Shown piece after piece: positions 1 to 12,839 of a stretch of DNA of 64,000 nucleotides. The position numbers and the translations under genes are program-made. The DNA comes from Mimachlamys varia (taxonomy: Eukaryota > Mollusca > Bivalvia > Pectinida > Pectinidae): contig OX392529.1 in assembly GCA_947623455.1 (NCBI GenBank), positions 8,990,001 through 9,054,000 of the forward strand, read 5' to 3'. Under the pieces are notes generated by a model. The model was given only the letters and a program-made list of their open reading frames with translations. It did not search any database and was not told the DNA's origin. The first letter of the stretch is position 1. Each line of letters opens with the position of its first letter.

Positions 1-796
1 CCAGCTCTCTGTGTGGTAGGGGTTGTCGCAATTACCTACTCTATGTTAGTTAGGGGCTGTCCCAATTAGCTGTTCTTTGTTAGGTAGGGGCTGTCCCAAT
101 CACCTGCTCTATGTTAGGTAGGGGCTGTCCCAATTAGCTGTTTAGCTGTTCTTTGTTAGGTAGGGGCTGTCCCAATCACCTGCTCTATGTTAGGTAGGGG
201 CTGTCCCAATTACCTGCTCTATGTTAGGTAGGGGCTGTCCCTATCACCTGCTCTATGTTAGGTAGGGGCTGTCCCAATTACCTGCTCTATGTTAGGTAGG
301 GGCTGTCCCTATCACCTGCTCTTTGTTAGGTAGGGGCTGCCCCTATCACCTGCTCTATGTTAAGTAGGGGCTGTCCCAATCACCTACTCTCTTTTAGGTA
401 AGGGCTGTCTCAATCACCTCCTCTATGTTAAGTAGGGGCTGTCCCAATCCCCTGCTCTCTATGTAAGGTAGGGGCTGTCGCAATCACCTGCTCTATGTTA
501 GGTACACTGTAGGGGCTGTCCCAATCACCTGCTCTCTGTTAGGTAAGGGCTGTACCAATCACTGCTCTCTGTTAGTTAGGGGCTGTGCCAATCACTTGCT
601 CTATGTTTGGTAGGGCTGTGCCAATCACCTGCTCTATGTTAGGTAGGGGCTGTCCCAATCACCTGCTCTATGTAAGATTGGGCTGTGCTAATCACCTGCT
701 CTCTGTTAGGTAGGGGCTGTGCCAATCACCTGCTCTATGTTAGGTACACTGTAGGGGCTGTCCCAATCTGTTAAGTAGGGCTCTCAGAATCACCTG
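1..796. repeat. 34-bp minisatellite, left part
   Basis: About 23 imperfect copies of a 34-bp unit containing GTTAGGTAGGGGCTGTCCCA and a CACCTGCTCTAT segment. Copies differ by substitutions and small indels. There is no sustained open frame. The array resumes after a fold-back element that has been inserted into it. Confidence 0.93.
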
Positions 797-804
797 CTCT
801 ATGT

Positions 805-1213
805 CACAGGCACTTGTGGCCAGGAGAATAACCATATATATTTATAACATATAGAATTTGAAAAAATAGAATAAAATATATAAACTAAATTTTCCAAATT
901 TCTTTTTATGTTATTAATTATCTAAATCCATAATGAAAATATCTGCAAAATTTCAGCTTGATACGTCAAGCGGTTAAATTTCACAAAAAATCGACTACAT
1001 GTACCTGAAAAAGAGATATGATAGTCGATTTTTTGTGAAATTTAACCGCTTGACGTATCAAGCTGAAATTTTGCAGTTATTTTCATTATGGTTTTAGATG
1101 ATTAATAACATAAAAAGAAAATTGGAAAATTTAGTTTATATATTTTATTTTATTTTTTTCAAATTTCGCTATATTTTATATGTTGGTTATTCTCCTGGCC
1201 ACAAGTGCCTGTG
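805..1213. mobile_element. hAT-like fold-back MITE with 8-bp target duplication
   Basis: Two arms of about 190 bp (805-998 and 1021-1213) are near-perfect inverted repeats around a spacer of about 20 bp. The tips are CACAGGCACTTGTGGCCAGG and its complement. The element is flanked on both sides by CTCTATGT (797-804 and 1214-1221), which is part of the surrounding minisatellite unit, so the boundaries are unambiguous. An 8-bp duplication fits hAT-type transposition. No coding capacity is visible, so it is non-autonomous. Confidence 0.88.
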
Positions 1214-1470
1214 CTCTATGTTAGGTAGGGTTGTCCCAATCCCCTGCTCTCTATTGGGGAGGGGCAGTCCAAATCACCTGCTATCTGTTAGGTAGGGACT
1301 GTTCCAACCACCTCCTCGATCTCTGTTAGGTAGGGGCTGTTCCAACCACCTACTCGATCTCTGTTAGGTAGGGGCTGTTCCAACCACCTCCTCGATCTCT
1401 GTTGGGGAGTGGCTGTCCTAATCACCTGCTCTCTGTTAGGTAGGGGCTGGCCCAATCCCCTGCTCTCTGG
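1214..1470. repeat. 34-bp minisatellite, right part with longer variants
   Basis: Continuation of the first array beyond the inserted MITE. Several units here carry an extra CTCGATCT segment and are a few bases longer than those to the left, so this side has diverged or expanded on its own. Confidence 0.88.
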
Positions 1471-1487
1471 ATTGGAATCTGTGATCG

Positions 1488-1770
1488 ATTTATTAATTTA
1501 TATAGTACGCATTATTATTATAACAGCACTATGTACATTTGGACGAAATGTCGCGCTACGTTTTTGACAGCTGACTTCTCTAACTCGCCCTATTTTGGGT
1601 AGTGAGCTGATTACAGCGGTCAGAACACCGACACTCGGCTTTTGTACTCTTTGCTTGACAAAGGAAACAGACGTTTTCGAAAGCTCGCAAATTAAGTTTT
1701 CAATTCCTGTTTGTGTACAAAACAATCTCAGTATATATCATTCATACCAAACTGATGAATCTAACTCCTA
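1488..1770 (-). mobile_element. Terminal fragment of a Penelope-like element
   Basis: The segment matches, in inverted orientation, the non-coding end at 9466-9680 that abuts the Penelope-like ORF remnants. Shared blocks include TTAATTTGCGAGCTTTCGAA and a block with CCAAAATAGGGCGAGTTAGA. Its 1737-1765 end also matches the other terminus of that element (10878-10905, CATTCATACCAAACT). It is a solo terminal piece without reverse transcriptase. Confidence 0.65.
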
Positions 1771-2316
1771 GCACTATGTATGGTTTTGCCTGTTTGTAGC
1801 GCCATTATTAACTTTCAAATAATTTTATTTCAAATAAATACGACATCCTTCATGCAATTGTAATCATATTTATTTGTTGTCTGTGCTATAGTAGCCATGG
1901 TTACCAACCCGAATATGCATAAATTATGCAAATGTAATTTTTTGGGACAATTTAGGTCAATTTGTATATAGTTTTCACGTAGCAACCATAGAGCGCATTC
2001 TTGAACAAACTTTATATTTCTCCTAAAATGTTGCAAAGTGCCCACATATTCTCATTTGATATTAAATTTGTTCAGAAATGCGCTCAATAGATTCTATTAA
2101 AAAAAACTATCCAGAAAACGGGCCAAAATTGATTAAATGGTAAAATTTCCCTTATTTATGCATATTTGAGATTGTTGCTATGGCAACCAAAATTGAAACA
2201 ACAAATAATCATCGTTCCAGTTTCATAAGGGATGTATTCCATATTTGAATTACATTGATTTGATATTATCCCTTTCACAATTTGATGATTTGGGAAATTC
2301 CCAAACCATACATAGT
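1768..2316. repeat. Possible MITE with short inverted termini
   Basis: The segment begins with ACTATGTATGGTTT and ends with AAACCATACATAGT, an inverted pair about 530 bp apart. It sits directly against the Penelope-like fragment. No target duplication is clear and the interior shows no coding frame. Confidence 0.4.
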
Positions 2317-4250
2317 CCTTAGAATAACTTTAGTCTTTATCTTTTTATGGTTTCGATTACTGATCCTCGCTAGTTAAACATATGTTTCATACTCTGTAAA
2401 TTAATATTTGTATGATATAATTGTGACATATGACAGTTAAATAAACAAATTGACTTGACTGACTTGCATATTGGGCCTTATTTTTATTTCATTTTATGTA
2501 AAAAATGTCAACCAAATTGTTGCTGTGTTGTACATGGTGATCTATAGTTTTAGTGTTATCTCTATACACCTGCACTGCTGGAATCTCCAGTGAGCTATAA
2601 AACATTATATTTTACACAAAAACACAACTTTCACAGCAATACGCGTATGGGCAACGAGGAGGAATGCGATAGGGAACTGGGAAACGTGATTATTTCATTA
2701 GCGTTGCCAATTACCGCCTAGAAGTACTGTTAACTGTAACATACCAAACCGCGGAGGTATGGTTTACCCACAAACATTATACTATACAGATATTTAGATG
2801 CCAGGGTAGGTTATAATCCTATATTATTAGATTATGTTTTTTGTAATATAAACGATGATGCAGTTTTGATGATAACACGGACAGTTTAATAATTGAACCG
2901 AGACATTTAATATCGCAACAATAAAAAGTCAAACAAGAACGTTTTTGTATATATTGGACAAATGTATTTCAGTTTAATGTTAACAATAATCTGATAATTT
3001 TGATAACTAGTTGAGTGTTTTTCGTTAGTAATTTAGAAGAAATTTTGATGTGTGAAGGAAATGTCAGGTAGACTTCTCATTGTTTAATAGGAACTTTACC
3101 TGTACTGACTAGTGTTTCCATATCGTATTACAGCTGATTTAGATCTGGACCCAGTGCCAGTTTTGTCGTAAAGTTGTCAATACAAGAGTCGACAATTCTT
3201 TTTAAGTTTCTTTTAATAAAACTACTTTCTCAGATATAATTCCATCAAGACTTACAAACTGCCACATTTCAAACATACATTTGAGTTCAGAAGGTTTGTC
3301 ATAACATCAATCAATATCGATGTTTCGTTTCTCATGATGGATGCTTTATGTTTGTCGCTATAAGCTGTCAAATGATGAATAGCGTAAGGCAAGGTGCAAT
3401 TTATATCGATTTACTGTGTAGCTGGAATCAAAGTTATCAAATTCACAGATGTAAGATATTTTCATGAAAAATTACCAAATTAGTTGACCCCTTGTTGGGT
3501 TACAAGCTCAACCATCACTTTTGGAAACTGTTTCTCACTGTTTAGGCCGCAGAATACCGAACCAGCGACTGACCGAGCAGTCAAATAAAATCGATGAACC
3601 GATTAACAAAAGTCGACGAAAAATAGCCTACCGCTGACAATGAACTTTACATCGCGATATATCACGATCATATATTTAAATAAAAAAAAAAACAGTTCCG
3701 AGAGTCAATGTAACCCGACCTCCAGCGAGAAGGTTTACTGTGATTGAACACTTGTCCACTTTGTCGTTGTTGACCTACAAACGTTCTTAGATATGACTGG
3801 AGACATCATGGTGTGTCCTAGGTGGTTCCAGTAACGATTAACTTTCTGAAGCATCTGGTTTCAGTTCTGTTTATGGATTGTCGTCTGGTGTGTAGACGCT
3901 GTTGCTCACCTTCTATTATATTATTTTCCATGACTTTTCCTTTCTATGGTGGCTGTACAAACCTATGTTTCCATAAACATCTTTTCAATGGGATTAGTTA
4001 AACCTGCTCTTATATTGTAACCGCGCATAGTTATACTATCATAAAGGTCAGAAGAACTTCCAATAAAACCAAGGTCACGCGAAATGTAAAACACTAATTG
4101 CTATTTGTAATTGCATAAAATGATTGAAGAGATTGTCAGTAAAAAACAATCATGGCATACTCACTGTTTATAAACACATTTGTGTTGATGGCATGTTATT
4201 CGGTTTGTATTCTTACTTCAAATTATACGATGTGGATATGGGGGGATCTC
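2317..4250. other. No gene recognised
   Basis: AT-rich unique-looking sequence with frequent stops in all frames. I see no exon with matching splice sites, no RNA gene and no array. Confidence 0.6.
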
Positions 4251-4257
4251 CCAAAGC

Positions 4258-5104
4258 TGGTAAGGTATCACACAATATGTCTCTGTACCAGATGGTATGG
4301 TAAGGTATCACACAATATGTCTCTGTACCAGATGGTATGGTAAGGTATCACACAATATGTCTCTGTACCAGATGGTATGGTAAGGTAGCACACAATATGT
4401 CTCTGTACCAGATGGTATGGTAAGGTATCACACAATATGTCTCTGTACCAGATGGTATGGTAAGGTATCACACAATATGTCTCTGTACCAGATGGTATGG
4501 TAAGGTATCACACAATATGTCTCTGTACCAGATGGTATGGTAAGGTATCACACAATATGTCCCTGTACCAGATGGTATGGTAAGGTATCACACAATATGT
4601 CCCTGTACCAGATGGTATGGTAAGGTATCACACAATATGTCTCTGTACCAGATGGTATGGTAAGGTATCACACAATATGTCTCTGTACCAGATGGTATGG
4701 TAAGGTAGCACACAATATGTCTCTGTACCAGATGGTATGGTAAGGTAGCACACAATATGTCCCTGTACCAGATGGTATGGTAAGGTATCACACAATATGT
4801 CTCTGTACCAGATGGTATGGTAAGGTAGCACACAATATGTCTCTGTACCAGATGGTATGGTAAGGTATCACACAATATGTCCCTGTACCAGATGGTATGG
4901 TAAGGTATCACACAATATGTCTCTGTACCAGATGGTATGGTAAGGTGGCACACAATATGTCTCTGTACCAGATGGTATTTTAAGGTAGCACACAATATGT
5001 CTCTGTACCAGATGGTATGGTAAGGTATCACACAATATGTCTCTGTACCAGATGGTATGGTAAGGTAGCACACAATATGTCTCTGTACCAGATGGTATGG
5101 TAAT
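4258..5104. repeat. 40-bp minisatellite, about 21 copies
   Basis: Near-identical 40-bp units that include CACACAATATGTCTCTGTAC and CAGATGGTATGGTAAGG. Variation is mainly TATCA/TAGCA and TCT/CCC changes at fixed positions. Forty is not a multiple of three, so the long minus-strand frames cycle through three reading phases of the same unit and are not genes. High identity suggests recent expansion. Confidence 0.96.
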
Positions 5105-8100
5105 AACTACTATGTGCGTATCACACAAGTTCGGTAGTTCCCGCCAAATCAATTTTCGGAGCTTATCGTAGTTTCAGGCATTCTCGAAACGTTCCAAATA
5201 TTGTAATGTTAACCTCGTTTTCACATTGAATCGCATCATGAACTCCAGTGACTATGCTGAGTGTTGTGTTTATTTACGTCTTTCATAGGGGTAACACAAT
5301 CTATAACAATATAGCCAAAGGAGCATTGTCTGTGAAACAAGCAGTCGGATACGACGATTGATCAGGGCACAAGTCAAAAATCTGTTTCCTTTGTCATTTG
5401 TCCTTCATTGTTGCATATCTTTGTATATATAAATTTCTAAATATATCAATTCACTACAAAATGAATAACTACAAAATGAATAACTACTCATTTAAGCGAA
5501 CCACTGGCGATCAAATTTGAAATAATTAAATGAAACCGATTATAAAGGAATCATTCCGTTCAAAAGCAGGTCAAGCATACCAACACAGGTGAAAAATATC
5601 CAACAAAACTAAGTAAATATTTACTTTTAATTCGATACAGGTATCACATATATATTGAAACTAGATATTCGCAATACTGTAGACCTCCCTTTTCCTTATC
5701 AGACAGAAATATCCAACTTCCCTTCAGGTAAGATATTTCTTTCTTTTTTTCTGGCAAGACAGCTGCCACGCACAGAAAGCGATCCTTAGGGGCTACTAAT
5801 GTCATGAACAATCGTTATCCAGGCTTCTTATGCAAATGAGTTTTACTTATGCCATAGCATGGCTATACATTCACATATTACATTTACAAACTAATTAATC
5901 GCCTAGGGGATAATAGGGAAGACACAAATATTAATTATCTAACATAAGGATGAAACAGAAAATATCTAACCTCGGGGAGTTCTAACCCTCTCACCCTCAG
6001 GAAAGCTCCCAGTTAAATAGTCGTGAATCTCCCCCTCATGTAAATATATCTCAGTCTCAATCTTAAACGGGGGAAATATAATTTCATTCTTTTACTGTTT
6101 ATGATACAAAACCAATTGATGACATGTTGAAAATAGCTCCATGCCAAACCAATAAGAGTTCCGATGAACGCCGATAGCCTGTATTGTTTGGGTTACTTAG
6201 TACATTTTTGTAATGGCCTCTGGTTGTTGTTAGTAACACTTGTACTCGAGGCGTTCACGCTCTGCAGGCTCGATTACCGATGATTTGCATCATTTGATGG
6301 AGAGGAATGTTCTGGTGATGGAGAGGTGGATCAAGTACTTAAGGGCACCGTAACTCGATATTTGTTATTGCTCAGCAAAGTATTGTCATTGTTTTCATGA
6401 TATTGTACAAATGTCCAAAGACCAACATTCTGTTCGTTAAACCACGTCTTTAGTCCGCGGGATTTGATTCTTGAGCATAGCTTTATAGAAAGAAGACCTT
6501 CACAATTACTTGCTTTTTCTATTTTCGCTTATCAGCCGGCAGACCACCAACAACACCTTTGATAATTATCACAGCCTGGTGTTATGATGATAGCGCATGT
6601 CTTCTTTCGCATAATATATAAGCCTACCATAAATATTACCTTATGGTGCTGAATGTTAACTTCAATTTTGTGTCCCCGCAATTTATCCAACCGATGGTCT
6701 GCAAACATATAAATTTAAAATACGATTGGTAAGGGAACTCCCCTATAGATTGTTTTATTAAATAATTCGACACAATGTATTTACATTGCATTGTCTCAAT
6801 GACACAATGTTAGAGGTAATTGTCACCATACGCATACTTTTACATTTGCTCCGCATTTTCCCATTTACACAATGCTAAGACGTAGTTGCAACCATACGCC
6901 TAAACATCCCTGTGCCACAGGCTATAACATAATTTGCTATTGTGAAGTCACAAATGTCTTTGGTGACATCATTAATTTTAATATTGTCTACACTTGATTT
7001 GCTGTTCAAATTCGGTTAAAAGTGACTAAATAAAGCACCATAACTCTATCAAAATGTAAATATAAATAATGAACGGTTTAGCAAATATTGTTAAAGACCT
7101 TTAACGCACATTGCTATTGATTACAAACTTAATTAAGCTCGGGCTATATCAAATTTGTCATCAATAGCAATGTGTGTTTTAGGATTGTAAAAATTTGCTA
7201 AAACAGTAATTGCTTAATTAACACCTAGCTCCTAAGGCTAAAACAAAATTTATTTTGTGACGTCATCAATCTCTATTGCAACGTCATCATTTTCATTGTT
7301 GTGGACACTTTATTTATGTTCAAAAAACAATTCGAAATAATTCTATCAAAATGTAAATTTAAAATAATGGACATTTAACATTGCTATTATATTGTACTGT
7401 TCTATAACATATATTTTTTTGCTTATTTATTGACGACAATGCTATTGATGACATACTTAGAATAGCATATTAGTGCTGAATGTCAATAATAATGTGGATA
7501 ACAACAGTTGCTAAAACATTTTTTGCTTTTAAAAATGGAAGCAAAATCTCTCGTGTTGTAACACTTGGTTCACTTATGACATACAAAACCTTGTTCAGTG
7601 ATCATGAGAGCTCTGTAGTCACGCTTTGGATAACACGAAAATACACCTTTGGTTAATATTATGTATCCAATTTTGTCTAAATAAAAACACTTCTCTCAAT
7701 GTCGCTTAAAAGATGACACATATACATATTTCAAATCAATATCAATTTTTATTCTTGTATGAAAATTAGAAGAAAAAAAAAGAAAAATAGATTCCTTTAT
7801 AACGATATTCCTCTTAAAATGTCTTTGAATTTAAATATTTTTCTCCAATATGTCTATCGAAACATACGGTCAAATTTGATTGGAGTACAAACTTCAGTCA
7901 AAAATATAAAAGTGTATAAAATAGGAATTCGCTAGCACACTTTATACAGATCCTGAATACAACAGCCATTCCAATGTACTTAACGGATGTCAGGAGTCAA
8001 TTTGTTGTAAAATCCAATTATGGCTTTCGTGTTAATGGGCTCAACGCGGAATCTAGTGTTACTACAATGTAGTTAAGATTGGACGAACACTATGCCATGT

Positions 8101-9463
8101 ATCACTTTAATTCTAAGAAGACGCAACCGACACAAATACTGACACTGTTAAAAAGGTGAAGTGCCTTAATGACGCTCGGTATTGTTTCTTCGTTAACGTT
8201 GAAACATTGAAACGTGATGTATTATAGAAGACACTTGTATTACGATGCGTGTACTGTTGTCGACAGTCATTGACATACGTTTTTATATTCATCTGTCATT
8301 TATATAAAAACCACGATAGTAAATTTACTTAGGGATTTTATCTTGTTAGGTTTCAATCACGTTCAAATTTTGTTTTGATCTCACGTGATATGATTTTGTA
8401 GCATCTAACAATTTATTATCAATTTTGATAGCAAATATGCATCTTTAAAAAATGTAGCAAAAACTTAGATGTCTGTTATTTGTAGAACTTTATTAGATTT
8501 GTTTTTAAAAAATGACCATTATGGCGGCCATTTTGAAAGTTTGTATTTCTGTGTATTTCCTTCACTTCACGAACGGCCAAAATTTCATGATTTTTATGCT
8601 TTATTGATAATTGATACAGCAAGTTCATTTGTGCTGTACAACTTATTTATGTTCATTATAAAGCAAATATTATGCAACAAAGATTTCTTTTTACATTTCG
8701 GGTATGTTTTTAAGATATTTAATATAATTGAAGCGATTTTGATTTTTGACTTAAGAATAGTGAAAAATAACATTTGATAATTAAGAAAACAAGCCCGGTA
8801 CTCCCCAGTTTTCATGACTACTTTAGAATGAAACAAATAAACTTTTCTTTTTCTTCTGCCAAATACCTAGAAAAGTTTGTCGCTAGTTTTTTTATAAAGC
8901 ATTAAAGCTAAAAAAAAAGATGATAATGGAGTAATTTCTCATTTAAAAAATAAGGGCTAAGGGTAACTAAAATTCATTTTGTGAGCTAAAATGATAATTT
9001 AGTGAGTTTTTTCTTCTATAATTAATAAGCAAATACTACTTTTGTCAATTCTGCAAACATTCATACATATCTTATCTCAAATCTAGAAGATATTGAATGA
9101 AATTGTCCTGCAATTGGCCAGCACAGAAATTTTCACATAAATCACGTTTTGCTTATTTTGGTATCTTTGACCGAGCATAGCACAAACACGAGTTCACTAC
9201 CATATATTTCTGTTTGCATTTTCTGCCTTACAACGAACTCCCTTTTCAAAAATTGCATATAAGAAAAAAGTTAGTCGTCAGAAAGTTTCGACCTTTCACT
9301 AGAGAAGATCCTTAAAAGATATTTTGCTCAATACAATCTAATGGTTGTCCAAGATGTACTATACTATCGATGATTGACAAACTGTTAATATTGATCATGT
9401 CATATGGATAATGGACTATATTGTCCGTTTTTTACCATGTTATTATAATATTACTGTTTTGTT
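5105..9463. other. No gene recognised; AT-rich spacer
   Basis: No exon, array or RNA gene can be supported. Two diverged copies of a block of about 300 bp lie near 6910-7200 and 7220-7530, sharing a TCAAAATGTAAAT segment and a GTGACGTCATCAAT-like segment. A hairpin lies near 7107-7174, with arms around ACATTGCTATTGAT and ATCAATAGCAATGT. Short open frames (for example 8469-8777) lack codon structure or homology. Confidence 0.55.
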
Positions 9464-9465
9464 AT

Positions 9466-10911
9466 ATACTGAGTTTGTTTTGTACACAAACAGGACTTGA
9501 AAACTTAATTTGCGAGCTTTCGAAAACGTCTGTTTCCTTTGTGAAGCAAAGAGTACAATAGCCGAGTGTCGGTGTTTTGACCGCTGAAATCAGCTCACTA
9601 CCCAAAATAGGGCGAGTTAGAGAAGTCAGCTGTCAAAAACGTAGCGCGACATTTCGTCCAAATGTACTCTAATACTACAGGTAGACAGAGGGACGGGTAA
9701 GATGTTTACCCATTCCGCCCCTTATTTGATGTTAAAATGGATCATAAAGATGACTCAACTGGTGCCCCCCTCGTCTCTGTCCATTGATTCCCCTTCCTTC
9801 CTAACCCATATGGATTCTTTAATTTTCCTCATTCTCCAGTTTTCCTCCCTTTCCAACACTTTGGAGTTGTTCCAGTCAATGATATGGTTGTGCATGTTGG
9901 CATGGTCTGTGATAGCTGATTTGTTATATTGTTTTTCTGATGTTTTTCTAGTATGTCTTGTGTAGACTTGCTGTTCCACGTCTTTTTGATGTTCTTTCAG
10001 GTGCGTTCCAAATTTCCGACTAGTTTAACCTATGTACGTGTGGTTGCAGATGTTACATGGAATTTGGTAAACCACTCCAGTCTTGTCTTCCTTCTGCATT
10101 TTATCCTTTGGATGTTCCAGGAGTTGTTTGATGGTGTTGTGCGGTCGCATAAGTGTACTGATGTGATGTTTGTGGAGCACTCTTGAAATTGCTTCAGACC
10201 CTCCCCTTATATATGGTATAGTGACCATGTCATTGGTTTTTCTCTCTTTGGTGTTACCTTTCGTTTTCTTGGTGATGTTTATCTTGCTTTCGTCTTCTAT
10301 TTGTTTTTCTACTTTCTTCATCGACCATTCCGGGTACCCACATGTTTTCAGGGCTTGTCTGATATGCTGCTTTTCTTTTTCTACGTCTTCCTTTTCAGTG
10401 AAGATGTTATTGCATCTGTCCAGGAGAGTACGTACTATCCCTAACATCTGGTGCAATGGATGGTGTGAATTGAAATTGAGGATTGGTCTGTGTGCGTGTT
10501 TTTTCTGTATACGAGCAGTTTGATGGAGCCATTATTAACCTTTCTCACTATTAGAGTGTCCAAGAAGGGAATTTTCCCTTCTGCCTCTTCTGATGTAAAT
10601 GTTATGGAGTTTGTGTCATCTACCTGAATAAGATGGGTTGCTAGATTGTTAACATCACCTTTCTTGACCACTTCCAAGATATCGTCAACATATCTTTTCC
10701 ATAGCTTGAGACAACACCCCATCGGAGCAGTCGTGATGACTTTCTGCTCCAGATGCTCCATGAAAACGTTCGCAACAATGGATGATACTGGATTTCCCAT
10801 TGCTGCACCGAACTTCTGTTGGTAAATAGCAGCCCTGAATGAGAAATACGTGGTGTTCAGAATAAATTCAGTATTAATCATTCATACCAAACTAATGAAT
10901 CTTATTCCTAA
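9466..10911 (-). mobile_element. Penelope-like retroelement, 5' truncated, with GIY-YIG domain
   Basis: The minus strand encodes the C-terminal half of a Penelope-like polyprotein: a reverse transcriptase palm followed by a linker and a GIY-YIG endonuclease. The low-coordinate end (9466-9680) is non-coding and inverted relative to the coding strand, because it matches the opposite strand of a sequence found next to the other terminus in the 1.5-kb fragment. Inverted, LTR-like termini are a known trait of Penelope-like elements. The copy is dead (see the coding remnant). Confidence 0.8.
9702..10881 (-). pseudogene. Penelope-like RT/GIY-YIG ORF remnant
   Basis: Three minus-strand frames form one protein. 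Frame 10881-10441 carries RT motifs AMGNPVSSIVANVFME and the catalytic KRYVDDIL. Frame 10456-10025 is a basic linker ending in VYQIPCNICNHTYIG. Frame 10021-9755 carries TSRKFGTHLKEHQ and DHANMHNHIIDW, the rest of the GIY-YIG nuclease. A frameshift lies near 10450. An in-frame TAA at 10022-10024 replaces the acidic residue expected after YIG. The N-terminal RT fingers are missing. Homology to the family is by motif recognition only. Confidence 0.82.
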
Positions 10912-11896
10912 TTACTGTTTTGTTGTAAATCAGTAATATCTGATAGTGGTATGCTGCCATTCTGAGTGAAGATAATGGTCTTATTTCTTCCGCAATTGTT
11001 TTAGTACCGTCACTTTATGCCGATATGCGTGTCTGATAGGCATATTTATCTTATATTGATTAATATGTTTTAAGCATTTTAAATACTTCTGATTCATTAT
11101 CAAACAAACTCACGAGGTAATTAATGCAATCATCTCTTCCACGTCAGTGCTAACTACTAGGTTGCCAAACGAGTGACATAACTCCATAATGATGAAAAAT
11201 AGTTGTAATACACAACCTTCATCAAACAAATGACCAGCAAAGCTTATGCGCACAAAAAGTATCAAATGTGTACGAGTTGGTAACGACAAATTGATCATGT
11301 CGTCTACGCTGTTTGGCGTATGTACAATAACACAGTTATTGAACCGAAAAGACTCGATTCAGCTACGCTTCGTTTGTGACTTTGTCAAAGATGTGGGAAA
11401 GTCTGTGAACCCCCTCATCTCGATTTAGAACCGGCCCAGTTCAGTATTTCCGGTGTTCACAAAGGCTAACATCGAATCGTTTTCCCGTCTATCTAAAGTA
11501 TATGCGTCGCGGTTTTGGCATCCGATCTTGTGTACGCATTCTGCGACTGTTTGTTTGTTTGGGTTTTTTATTCTTAGGGTGTATAGGGTTATTTCGAAGT
11601 GTTTTGAGAGGCATCATGGTTGTTGCTATGCCATGCCTGTGATATATCCTCTGGATGGTTTCGGATATACCTTTACATAAATCATACTTTCCAACTTAAA
11701 GAAAATGCTTCGAGGTATGTTCCACAAAGTACGCCATTTGGTACGTCGTTGTCTTTCTAGTAGCAATACGCAGTGATGCGGTCTCCTCTGTAACGCAAAA
11801 CTGAATGTTATTTTTGTTGTCCAGGCAAACAGGAAGTAGACATTATGACATGGACTTTTAAGTAAGATCCACTATTTTCCCTGTGTCATATATGTG
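10912..11896. other. No gene recognised
   Basis: Short open frames only (for example 11246-11428 and 11453-11680), with no family resemblance or exon-like boundaries. Confidence 0.5.
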
Positions 11897-11901
11897 TCTA
11901 A

Positions 11902-12024
11902 CCACGGGCGCTCGAATCTGGACCCCGCCCCATTTACTCGCCAAATACTCTTATAATATCCTGTTGATGTTATAAGAGTATTTGGCGAGTAAAGGGGGCG
12001 GGGTCCAGATTTGAGCGCCCGTGG
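11902..12024. mobile_element. 123-bp GC-rich hairpin MITE
   Basis: Arms of about 55 bp starting CCACGGGCGCTCGAATCTGG fold back perfectly apart from a few mismatches, around a 13-nt loop. TCTAA is duplicated at 11897-11901 and 12025-12029. The GC-rich tips stand out against AT-rich flanks. There is no coding content. Confidence 0.8.
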
Positions 12025-12029
12025 TCTAA

Positions 12030-12839
12030 CATGGTACCAGGGCTTAGGAACCTGTTAATCATAGAAGATCATACCAGAGACGCTACACTCGTTGACAAAT
12101 TGCTCGGCTGAGGTTTATTACCAAATGTGGATATGACCAGACTGTGATAGATAAAATCACTAAAATATAGATGTCATATTCGCTATATAGTGTTCATTAA
12201 TTTAGTACATTGTGAATATTAAATGAGGGATCGATTGCATGGCGCCATGCCTGAACTTCAATTATTGTTCTTAGTAAGTGTTTTGGTGCAGTTTACAAGT
12301 CACGATGGCACTTCGTTGTATAAGAAACTACCAAGTTTAAGTTAATTGTATAGTATTCATGTCCGTTATCTACATGACACATCGATCTATAGTCACCGAG
12401 AAGGTAATTATAGTTTATTTCCTACAGGACGCATGGAAACTTCCACATATACAATAGATCTAGTGACCCTGTCCTTCGGGATTGTATCAAAACCTCTAAC
12501 TACAACATCACAACGTGTAAACAATGTCTTTACTTTCTTATCTTTATTGAAGTGTGCATCACAAAGCAATATCCAAAAAAAGCAAACAACGTATCTAATT
12601 TCAAATCCGAAATGTTTCCGCGAGACGCAAATATGCCGATTCCTTGTAAATAGCTGTAAAAACACACGATATTATATACGACAAAGAACTGTCATGAGAC
12701 ATTGTTTACTCCAATGATTACAAAAGACGTGGATTTGATATTGCCATGCTACATGTACTTGTATGGTGTGTCCTCGAAGCTAGGAAACACCATGATAGTG
12801 ACCCATGTTGATGATACTTTAACAATAGTCTGATACACC
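12030..12839. other. No gene recognised
   Basis: Spacer between the hairpin MITE and the large 36-bp array. The open frame at 12346-12717 has no recognisable domain. Confidence 0.5.

Noticed and set aside
1..5104. CRISPR array interpretation of the regular repeats
   Set aside because: Units are head-to-tail without unique spacers, in a eukaryotic context with introns and mariner elements.
4268..5152. Several overlapping minus-strand frames of 67-161 codons rich in PYHTIWYRDI motifs
   Set aside because: They are the three phases of one 40-bp repeat unit; no start context, homology or exon structure.
8469..8777. 102-codon frame in AT-rich spacer
   Set aside because: Low-complexity hydrophobic composition, no homology, and an equally long frame on the other strand.
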